Assembly: GCA_013140935.1 (NCBI GenBank)
Contig: JABFSD010000728.1
Span: 1 to 5,228, forward strand
DNA from: Acidobacteriota bacterium
GTDB lineage: Bacteria; Acidobacteriota; Blastocatellia; RBC074
DNA: 5,228 nt
Reading direction: 5' to 3'
The notes under the pieces are model-generated. The model had not been told where the DNA came from. It saw only the letters and a list, made by a program, of their open reading frames with translations, and made no database searches. Of the stretch, positions 1 to 5,228 are shown in pieces (the stretch's first letter is position 1; each line of letters begins with the position of its first letter). A program made the position numbers and the translations under genes.

Positions 1-2
1 AC

Positions 3-233
3 GTCAATCTGGCGCTGGCCGGTTACAACGCGGGCGAGAACGCGGTGATTCGTTACGGCTATCAGGTTCCGCCTTACCGCGAGACGCAACATTACGTTTA
101 TGCGATCAATGCGGCTTATCGGCGCGCGCAGGCGCAAGGGCAAGAACCTACGCAGGACGACCTGGATCAGATTGCTCCAAAATCGGCACGGGCCGTGACA
201 CAACAAGTGCAGATATTCACGTCCACGCCTTGA
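3..233 (+). CDS. Lytic transglycosylase, SLT (GH23) domain, C-terminal fragment
   Basis: This is the 3' end of a gene that starts before the window. Only the last 76 codons are visible, read in frame from base 3 to the TGA at 231-233. The fragment opens with [16 protein letters not shown], the conserved block in the C-terminal half of the Slt70-type transglycosylase domain. It continues with [13 protein letters not shown], which matches the family's 'PPYRET..YV' segment. Such enzymes cleave the MurNAc-GlcNAc bond of peptidoglycan in the periplasm, leaving a 1,6-anhydro end. The catalytic glutamate lies upstream, outside the window, so activity cannot be judged. A hydrophilic tail of about 35 residues rich in Gln, Ala and Asp follows the domain; I recognise no further domain in it. 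The GTG at 45 is an internal codon, not a start. The family call is firm; the subfamily (MltC, MltE, Slt or other) is not resolved. Confidence 0.9.
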   Translation, partial: VNLALAGYNAGENAVIRYGYQVPPYRETQHYVYAINAAYRRAQAQGQEPTQDDLDQIAPKSARAVTQQVQIFTSTP

Positions 234-482
234 AGGCTGGGCGTAACGGTTCAACGGGAAATCTCACCATAAACACGGCGTTGCTTGAGTTCGTTTATCG
301 GTTCGCAGACAATGCGCAGCGCCGCAGGAAGTCTGATTGGCTCTTTACCCCTGCCAAACAACGATTTCCTTTTCATTCGAAATAGCGAGACTGCGCAGCC
401 CACGAAGCTCGCCAGCGTTGCTGACGCACGGAGTGAGACCCGATGCGTTAGCTCACACCGCCCCAGGCACTTGGAGGGATTT
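234..482. other. Intergenic region between transglycosylase and duplicated-domain gene
   Basis: These 249 bases hold no gene I can support. The frame of the next gene stays open back to 285, but the peptide it would add (66 residues) shows no family features and would bury the signal peptide that begins at 483. It is therefore probably untranslated. A weak sigma-70-like pair, TTGAGT (285-290) and GACAAT (308-313) with a 17-bp spacer, matches consensus at four of six positions in each box and could drive the downstream gene; this is only suggestive. No Rho-independent terminator follows the transglycosylase stop. The only nearby palindrome, GCCTT-G-AAGGC, overlaps the stop codon and is too short. 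Confidence 0.5.
473..478 (+). promoter_or_regulatory. Shine-Dalgarno sequence fixing the start at 483
   Basis: GGAGGG lies four bases before the ATG at 483. It is the strongest ribosome binding site in the window and selects this ATG over the upstream in-frame starts from 285 onward. The signal peptide beginning exactly at this ATG agrees. Confidence 0.8.
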
Positions 483-1292
483 ATGAAACGCCTGCATCCT
501 ATCGTTTTCTCGCTGCTCGTCGTCTGCGCAGCATCTTTAGCAACCCCTGCTCTTATCAACGCACAAGCCCCGGTGCGCGAAGTTCTCAACAACGAATCCG
601 TCGTTCATCTGGTCAAAGCCAAATTCAAAGAAACGACGATTCTTTCCCTGATTCGCACCTCGCCGGTTTCTTTCGACATCACGACCGCCAAACTCGTACA
701 ACTGAAAAGAAGCGGTGTGAACGAAAAGATCATCACCGCCATGATCGAACGCCAAACCTCGTTGATGGGGATGGCCGCGAACATGGGCGATTTCGGTTCG
801 CTCGGCGAAGATGAGTTTTTCCGGCAAGGCGACGAAGAGTTCTTCAAACGTTCCAACCCGTCACGCACTTCACCGAACAGCGGCAACAATAGTGGCAATG
901 GGGGCGGGCAAAGTAACGAAACCGACATTTTCGGCTCGCGTTCCGGTGGACGTAACAAAACCGAATCGCGCGGCATGGGGCCGGGACCGAACGGCTCGTC
1001 TTCCGGTTCGACCGAAACGATGGGCTCGGCTTCGGTGCGCATCATTCGTCCGCCCAGTGAAGCGGGGAGCGGCGGCGAACCTAAATTGCAACGCCAACCC
1101 AAGCTCGACAACAAAGCCGTACTCGAACTGATCGAAGCCGGTTTTTCTGAAGGCACGATTTTGCGCAAGATCGAAAACTCGCAAGTGAATTTCGATCTCT
1201 CGGCGAAATCGTTGGCCGACTTGCGCAAAAATCGCGTGAGCGAATCCATCATCAAGGCGATGTCTGAAGCGATGGGCATCGAAGCGAAATAA
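483..1292 (+). CDS. Exported protein with two copies of a helical 55-residue domain
   Basis: The product has 269 residues. Residues 1-28 form a signal peptide (MKR, a hydrophobic core, then a likely cleavage near INA-QA), so the protein should be exported. Residues 35-89 and 208-262 are two copies of one domain. By my ungapped alignment they share 24 of 55 identical positions. Shared landmarks include the pattern L-x-N-x-x-V, a T-I-L followed by I, V-x-F-D, and V-x-E-x-I-I-x-A-M at the end. Similar 'NxxVxxLVxAGxSExxIxxKI..FDxSxxxLxxLxxxGVSxxIIxAM' segments occur in acidobacterial proteins of unknown role; I know no named function. The copies are joined by about 118 residues: an acidic and Phe-containing stretch (about 103-123), then a Gly/Ser/Asn-rich, probably disordered linker (about 124-200). 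There are no catalytic motifs and no transmembrane segment beyond the signal. The vWA gene follows 52 bp downstream on the same strand, so the two may be co-expressed. A binding or scaffolding role is inference only. Confidence 0.85.
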   Translation: MKRLHPIVFSLLVVCAASLATPALINAQAPVREVLNNESVVHLVKAKFKETTILSLIRTSPVSFDITTAKLVQLKRSGVNEKIITAMIERQTSLMGMAANMGDFGSLGEDEFFRQGDEEFFKRSNPSRTSPNSGNNSGNGGGQSNETDIFGSRSGGRNKTESRGMGPGPNGSSSGSTETMGSASVRIIRPPSEAGSGGEPKLQRQPKLDNKAVLELIEAGFSEGTILRKIENSQVNFDLSAKSLADLRKNRVSESIIKAMSEAMGIEAK

Positions 1293-1295
1293 ACA

Positions 1296-1322
1296 GGTGC
1301 GCCAGCGAGACGCTGGCGCACC
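1296..1322 (+). repeat. Perfect 12-bp inverted repeat (hairpin) between two genes
   Basis: The arms GGTGCGCCAGCG (1296-1307) and CGCTGGCGCACC (1311-1322) are exact reverse complements separated by AGA. The structure begins four bases after the stop of the duplicated-domain gene and ends 22 bases before the vWA start. The GC-rich stem could act as a transcription terminator or attenuator, or stabilise the 3' end of the upstream mRNA. However, the following bases (GCTTGGTTTGAGTAGTTTT) lack an immediate run of T, so it is not a classic intrinsic terminator. It could also be one copy of a dispersed REP-like palindrome. I found no second copy in this window. Confidence 0.7.
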
Positions 1323-1344
1323 GCTTGGTTTGAGTAGTTTTAAG

Positions 1345-2358
1345 ATGTACCGACTTGCCCTGCGTATCTTATGGCTTCCCCTCTTAATTACTGTTTCCCT
1401 CACGGCTTTTGCGCAAACACCGCAACAGTCGAAGCCTCCTGTTTCAGACCCTGACTCGACTATCTCGATTGATACGCTCGAAGTCTTGCTGCCCGTCACC
1501 GTACGCGACAAAGCCAGCGGTAGTTTTTTGACCGATCTCAAAGCCGAAGAGTTCACGGTCTTTGAAGACGGCGTAGCCCAGCCGATCAGTTCTTTCGCGC
1601 TCAAACGTATGCCGGTACATGTTGTGCTGTTGATTGACACCAGCAGCAGCGTCACTAAAGAACTCGATGATTTCAAAGCCTCGGCGTTTCGGTTCATCAG
1701 TTCGCTCGACTCTGAAGACAACGTTTCGATCATCACCTTCGCTGACAAAGTCGAGCTCGTGCAGGACTGGACCACCAGTCGTCCGTTGCTCAAACGCGCG
1801 TTGAATCGTTTGCAGGGCGGCATGTTCACCAGTTTTTATGACGCACTCTGGCTTGCGGCCAACGAACAACTCGACAAGATCAAAGGCCGCAAAGCCGTCA
1901 TCGTTTTGACCGACGGTATAGATAACGGCAATACGCGCATCACGTATGACCGAGCTTTTCGCGCGCTGGTCGAAGCCGAAGTGCCGACGTATGTGGTGAG
2001 CAAGACGCGCATCGAAATGCGCAAGACGAGTGAAGAGGTGGGCTTTTACGAGAAGAACGACAGCCCCTTGAATCGTTCGCGGCTGACAGGCTTGCGGGAA
2101 TATCTGACCAATCTCTCTGACAGCGAAACCCGCCTGAACAAAATCGCTGAAGAAACCGGCGGACGCATTTTTTTGCCGCAAACCTTTGACGATTTGACGA
2201 CGGCTTATCAGCAAGTCGCTGAAGAGTTACGCAGCCAATACGTGCTGTTTTATACGCCGACCAAAGTTGAGCGCGACGGCAAGTACCGCGCTGTGCGGGT
2301 GAAGGTGAAACGACCGGGCACCCATACGGCGACGCGCTTTGGTTATTACGCACGGTGA
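1345..2358 (+). CDS. Exported von Willebrand factor A protein, VWFA-related acidobacterial family
   Basis: The ATG at 1345 gives 337 residues. It is preferred over the in-frame GTG at 1297 because a signal peptide starts there ([10 protein letters not shown], hydrophobic to about residue 20, likely cleavage AFA-Q after residue 23) and because the GTG lies inside the hairpin stem. No good Shine-Dalgarno precedes it. Residues 45-85 form the beta-rich lead-in typical of the family (VTVRDK..., [21 protein letters not shown]). The vWA domain runs from about 91 to 300 with a complete MIDAS: D98-x-S100-x-S102, T162 and D190 in [10 protein letters not shown]. It should therefore bind a divalent cation and possibly a protein ligand. 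The C-terminus (residues 295-336: [32 protein letters not shown]) is the family's standard beta-rich end, so the protein appears complete. There is no lipobox, sorting signal or second membrane span; a periplasmic or secreted location is inferred. The biological role of this abundant acidobacterial family is not known to me. Its last 13 bases overlap the convergent DAHP synthase gene. Confidence 0.93.
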   Translation: MYRLALRILWLPLLITVSLTAFAQTPQQSKPPVSDPDSTISIDTLEVLLPVTVRDKASGSFLTDLKAEEFTVFEDGVAQPISSFALKRMPVHVVLLIDTSSSVTKELDDFKASAFRFISSLDSEDNVSIITFADKVELVQDWTTSRPLLKRALNRLQGGMFTSFYDALWLAANEQLDKIKGRKAVIVLTDGIDNGNTRITYDRAFRALVEAEVPTYVVSKTRIEMRKTSEEVGFYEKNDSPLNRSRLTGLREYLTNLSDSETRLNKIAEETGGRIFLPQTFDDLTTAYQQVAEELRSQYVLFYTPTKVERDGKYRAVRVKVKRPGTHTATRFGYYAR

Positions 2359-3362
2359 CGTTTTATTACCTCGTTGATACCGCGCATCTCGTCCACCAAT
2401 TCACGAAACATATCGAATAACAATGCCTGCGGGCCATCGCACAGCGCGCGTTCGGGATAAGGATGTATGTCTACGAGCAAGCCGTCTGCGCCAGCGGCCA
2501 CGGCGGCGCGCGCCATCGCCACCACCATATCGCGTTTGCCCGTGCTGTGGCTGGGGTCGTAAATAATCGGCAAGTGCGACAGGCTATGCACCGCCGGAAT
2601 CACCGACAGGTCGGGCGTAAAGCGCGTATGCGAAGAAAACGTGCGAATGCCGCGCTCGCACAAAATCACCTCATAATTGCCCTCTGACATGACGTATTCC
2701 GCCGCCAGCAAAAACTCTTCCAGCGTCGAAGACATCCCGCGTTTCAGCAATACGGGTTTGCGCGCCTGTCCCGCGCGTTTGAGCAACTGAAAGTTTTGCG
2801 CATTGCGCGTGCCGATCTGAATCACGTCGGCGTAGCGTTCGACCAGATCAAGCGAAGGCTCGTCTACGGCTTCGGTCACGATGCGCAAGCCATAGGTGTC
2901 GCGGACTTCCGCCAAAATCTTCAAGCCTTCTTCGGCCAAACCTTGAAAGGCATACGGCGAAGTGCGCGGTTTGAAAGCCCCGCCGCGAAACCACTTGCAA
3001 CCGGCTGCCGCTACGACCTCGGCGGTGAGCATGGTTTGTTCGTGCGATTCGACGGCGCATACACCTGCAATCATCGCGGGTTCGACGCCGCCGATTTCGG
3101 CTGCGCCCGCACGTATAACCGATTTGTCGTGCTTGAGATCGCGCCCAACCAGTTTATAAGGCTTCGTGACGCGCACGCATTCCAGCACGCCGTGCAATTC
3201 CTGAAACGGCGACGGGTCAACTGGGCCATCATTGCCCGTGATGCCAATTGCCGTGCGGCTCGCGCCCGGCATCGCGTGCGCTTTGTAACCAATAGATTCG
3301 ATGGTTTCGGTGACGCGCCGAATGTCAGCTTCGGTCGCGTCGGGTGTCATTACGATAAGCAT
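2346..3362 (-). CDS. aroF: 3-deoxy-7-phosphoheptulonate (DAHP) synthase, class I beta
   Basis: This cytosolic enzyme condenses phosphoenolpyruvate with erythrose 4-phosphate, the first step of the shikimate route to Phe, Tyr, Trp and other chorismate products. The 338 residues match the length and layout of the Thermotoga maritima enzyme almost without gaps. Residues 1-70 form the N-terminal ferredoxin-like (ACT-like) regulatory domain ([14 protein letters not shown], ending [10 protein letters not shown]), which in relatives mediates feedback inhibition by aromatic amino acids. The TIM barrel follows, with [11 protein letters not shown] (131-141), [15 protein letters not shown] (181-191), LLKRG (205-209), CERGIRTF (235-242) and [10 protein letters not shown] (269-278). 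'LLKRG' and the regulatory domain favour DAHP over KDO8P synthase. Expected metal ligands are C102, H272, residue 298 and D309. Here 298 is Asp rather than the usual Glu, and the loop reads IAGVCAVES instead of IAGPCSVE. The ATG at 3362 aligns with the family start, although no clear Shine-Dalgarno precedes it. The upstream gene on the same strand is a hydrolase 104 bp away, so this may not be a tight operon. Confidence 0.95.
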   Translation of the reverse strand: MLIVMTPDATEADIRRVTETIESIGYKAHAMPGASRTAIGITGNDGPVDPSPFQELHGVLECVRVTKPYKLVGRDLKHDKSVIRAGAAEIGGVEPAMIAGVCAVESHEQTMLTAEVVAAAGCKWFRGGAFKPRTSPYAFQGLAEEGLKILAEVRDTYGLRIVTEAVDEPSLDLVERYADVIQIGTRNAQNFQLLKRAGQARKPVLLKRGMSSTLEEFLLAAEYVMSEGNYEVILCERGIRTFSSHTRFTPDLSVIPAVHSLSHLPIIYDPSHSTGKRDMVVAMARAAVAAGADGLLVDIHPYPERALCDGPQALLFDMFRELVDEMRGINEVIKRHRA

Positions 3363-3398
3363 AGTTGTGTTGATGTAAGAAGAACGCCGGATTTGTTT

Positions 3399-3428
3399 AA
3401 TCTGATTCCGTTGCCGCAGTATCAGATT
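3399..3428. repeat. Inverted repeat upstream of the DAHP synthase gene, possible operator
   Basis: AATCTGAT (3399-3406) and ATCAGATT (3421-3428) are perfect reverse complements separated by 14 bases. The element lies 37-66 bases upstream of the DAHP synthase start, inside the 104-bp spacer after the hydrolase stop. The position and AT-rich arms suit an operator for a dimeric repressor. Alternatively, it could form a weak hairpin at the 3' end of the hydrolase transcript, but no T run follows it on the minus strand. No convincing promoter boxes could be fixed around it. Confidence 0.4.
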
Positions 3429-3466
3429 GTGCCTACTTCAGAGCAAGTGCGCATTGGTGCGACAGC

Positions 3467-5228
3467 TTAGGGCTTTGGCGGTGCGTTCCATTCCCATCGT
3501 TCACCGAAAAAGCCTGCTGACACAATGCGTCCGGGAGTGCTGTAAGTCGGCGGTACCGTGATGTCTACGACCGCCCAATCGGGCAGGCGGGGCGTTTGCC
3601 GTGAATTGGTTGCGTTGGAATCTTCGCGGAAGGTGAAGCCGCTGTTCAGCACGACATACCGTTTCGGATTGAGTGGATTCGGAAACACCAGCAACGGCAT
3701 ATGTTGATTCGCCGGTAAGTTCAATTCGCCGAGCTTTAACGTTTGCGCGTCCCAACGAAAAGGCAACGCCACAGTCGTTTTAGCCAAGAGCATTTGCGCG
3801 AGCAATTTGTTGCTCGCAGGATCGCCCCACAAAATCAAATTGCTGTCGGCGATGTCGGCTTCGGTGATTGCAGAATCATCTTTGACCGGAGCTTCGCCGC
3901 GAAACAGCTTGCGCCACTCGGTCACGGCACGATTAAACTCAGCCTGTGCCCAGGTGCCCGTTGCCGCGTGCAACGGTTGTCCCGTAGGCCGCACCATCAC
4001 AAATCGGCTCAACAACGCATCATCAATCGGCCCTTGCAATCCGTGACGTTTGCGCAACGTGCCGTCATCGGCGCTATTGGCCCGAATCCACTTGCCGTTC
4101 ACCTGAAGAAAGTGCGCCGTCCACGAACGGTCTGAGGTGACGGGAGCGGCAGTGACGGTTTGTCCGTCCAACGTCACTTGCGGAGCGCGCGATTGATCAA
4201 GCGGACACAAGCCTGCGGGCATTGCCAGCGTAAGCGCCGTGACGTTTTGCGTTTTGATGACGACGGATGAGGCGTCTTTGATTTCGGCTTCGACGCGGGC
4301 GCGTCCCCAGTGCTCGGCGAGCGCGTCAACCGTAACCCAGTGCATCGTGTCGTAACGCAACGTCCACGTGCTGAACTTCACGACGCGCGGCAAGGGATGG
4401 CGTCCGGCGGCAACGATGTTGTCTACGCGATGATTGATTTCAGTGATGGAGTCAGGGTGGTATTTGTGTTCTGTCTTAGGGCCGATGATATGAGTGAGTT
4501 CCAGGCCTTCGCGTTTGAGTTCGCGCGCCATCACTTGCGCTGCCTGAATCTGCCGATCAATTTCTCCGCTGTAAGCCACCGTCGCGCTGTTGAATAAATT
4601 CACCGCGTAATCAGTCGCGTCATACCAATGCCAGAGCTTGCGTTCGTACCACGGCACGTTTTCGGGCTTGAGCTTTTGATACTCCGCCGTTTCGGCGAAG
4701 CCTGCGCCGGGTGCGATGGCCGTCCACCAGTCGGCGTAATGTACGCCTAGATGCCACGTGCCTCCGCCACCCATTGAGAAGCCGCGCAGGCTGATGCGGT
4801 TTGCATCAACCGGATACGCCTGACGCGCCGCCGCCAACGATTCGATGACATCCACCTCGCCCGCGAATTTATAGGCATTGCAATAGCGCCCGTAAGGGTG
4901 CAACACGAACGCATTGGCGGGCGTGAACTGTCCCGCGTTTTTTTGGCGATCAACAATAAAGTTGAGTTCGCTCAGAGTTTCGCTGCGTCCGTGCAGCCAT
5001 ACGTCGAGGCGATAGTGAAAGGGCAGGTTGGGTTGATAAGTCGCAGGCACGACCAAGCCATAAGGCTGCACGCTGTCATCGAGTTGCGAGACGTAACCGC
5101 GTACGACCAAGCCGGTTTGATGAATCCAGTCGGGCTTACCTGCGCGCAAGCCTTGCGCGCGCGCGCCGCCCTGCTTGAGCAATTCTTTGGCTTGTTGAAT
5201 TTCGGCGGGCTTGAAAAATTCGTTGTAC
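3467..5228 (-). CDS. Large alpha/beta hydrolase, prolyl-oligopeptidase-type serine hydrolase, 5' end missing
   Basis: The frame is open to the window edge, so the N-terminus, and any signal peptide, lies outside. A TTG at 5182 is only an internal codon: the 15 codons before it (YNEFFKPAEIQQAKE) read as natural helical protein. About 586 residues are visible. Counting from the TTG, a beta-rich segment (GLVVRGYVSQLDDSVQPYGLV, with the last few residues continuing the strand) leads into RLDVWLHGR (58-66), which carries the likely oxyanion-hole region. The nucleophile elbow is GFSMGGGG with S136. A probable acid is D209 in YSGEIDRQ, and H239 in GPKTEHKYHPD is the likely catalytic His. Residues from about 265 form a second, beta-rich part, and a further C-terminal part contains NLILWGDPASN (448-458) and FPNPLNPKRYVVLNSGFTF (500-518), blocks that recur in homologous large hydrolases of Acidobacteria and Planctomycetes. 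The substrate is unknown: peptidase or esterase (including carbohydrate esterase) activity is possible. An extracytoplasmic location is inferred from homologues. Confidence 0.88.
   Translation of the reverse strand, partial: YNEFFKPAEIQQAKELLKQGGARAQGLRAGKPDWIHQTGLVVRGYVSQLDDSVQPYGLVVPATYQPNLPFHYRLDVWLHGRSETLSELNFIVDRQKNAGQFTPANAFVLHPYGRYCNAYKFAGEVDVIESLAAARQAYPVDANRISLRGFSMGGGGTWHLGVHYADWWTAIAPGAGFAETAEYQKLKPENVPWYERKLWHWYDATDYAVNLFNSATVAYSGEIDRQIQAAQVMARELKREGLELTHIIGPKTEHKYHPDSITEINHRVDNIVAAGRHPLPRVVKFSTWTLRYDTMHWVTVDALAEHWGRARVEAEIKDASSVVIKTQNVTALTLAMPAGLCPLDQSRAPQVTLDGQTVTAAPVTSDRSWTAHFLQVNGKWIRANSADDGTLRKRHGLQGPIDDALLSRFVMVRPTGQPLHAATGTWAQAEFNRAVTEWRKLFRGEAPVKDDSAITEADIADSNLILWGDPASNKLLAQMLLAKTTVALPFRWDAQTLKLGELNLPANQHMPLLVFPNPLNPKRYVVLNSGFTFREDSNATNSRQTPRLPDWAVVDITVPPTYSTPGRIVSAGFFGERWEWNAPPKP

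Noticed and set aside
433..456. Short inverted repeat GTGAG...CTCAC before the Shine-Dalgarno sequence
   Set aside because: The arms are only 5 bp with a 14-bp spacer and no extension, which is expected by chance in a region of this size.
285..482. Longer N-terminus for the duplicated-domain protein, starting at 285
   Set aside because: The GGAGGG site and the signal peptide both point to the ATG at 483; the extension would place 66 nondescript residues before the signal peptide.
867..1080. Possible tandem DNA repeat in the Gly/Ser/Asn linker
   Set aside because: The protein is low in complexity but the DNA shows no regular repeat unit; it is a compositionally biased linker, not a tandem array.
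1297..1344. GTG start at 1297 for the vWA protein
   Set aside because: The codon is inside the perfect hairpin stem and would add 16 residues before a clear signal peptide that starts at the ATG at 1345.
870..1829. A 319-codon open frame on the minus strand across the duplicated-domain and vWA genes
   Set aside because: It lies antisense to two well-supported genes, spans their junction and hairpin, and its peptide shows no domain or signal features. It is explained by the base composition of the genes beneath it.
2796..3470. A 224-codon plus-strand open frame antisense to the DAHP synthase
   Set aside because: It covers codons of a strongly conserved enzyme on the other strand and lacks recognisable motifs; only its short tail in the spacer is kept as a weak observation.
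5142..5160. Palindrome GCGCGCAAG-C-CTTGCGCGC within the hydrolase gene
   Set aside because: It encodes an Ala/Arg/Gln/Gly/Leu-rich stretch in frame, is made of GC-rich codons, and has no positional link to a gene boundary; chance from composition is the simpler reading.

Overview
The window looks like a chromosomal segment from a member of the Acidobacteriota. The strongest pointer is the von Willebrand factor A protein at 1345-2358. Its N-terminal lead-in, its MIDAS motif and its C-terminal 'LRSQYVLFY...GYYA' ending match the VWFA-related acidobacterial domain family (TIGR03436 type). The duplicated helical domain protein and the large secreted-type hydrolase also suit this phylum. Assignment below phylum (for example Blastocatellia) would be a guess. 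I see no mobile element, CRISPR array, tRNA or rRNA.

Layout: three plus-strand genes meet two minus-strand genes. On the plus strand are the 3' end of a lytic transglycosylase (3-233), a 249-bp gap (234-482), an exported 269-aa protein with two copies of a 55-residue helical domain (483-1292), a perfect 12-bp-stem hairpin (1296-1322), and an exported vWA protein (1345-2358). On the minus strand are a class I beta DAHP synthase (3362 down to 2346) and, upstream of it, a large alpha/beta hydrolase of the prolyl-oligopeptidase type whose N-terminus lies beyond the window (5228 down to 3467). The vWA and DAHP synthase genes overlap tail to tail by 13 bp.

The plus-strand genes share an envelope or periplasmic theme: peptidoglycan cleavage, a secreted double-domain protein and a secreted metal-dependent adhesion-type domain. 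The minus-strand pair joins a shikimate-pathway entry enzyme to a probably exported hydrolase, with no obvious functional link. A 104-bp spacer between them holds an 8-bp-arm inverted repeat upstream of the DAHP synthase start.

No clearly new system is evident. The points most worth a second look are the duplicated unnamed domain with its Gly/Ser/Asn linker beside the vWA gene, the two intergenic inverted repeats, and unusual substitutions at otherwise conserved active-site positions of the DAHP synthase (Pro101 to Val, and Asp at the expected metal-ligand Glu298).
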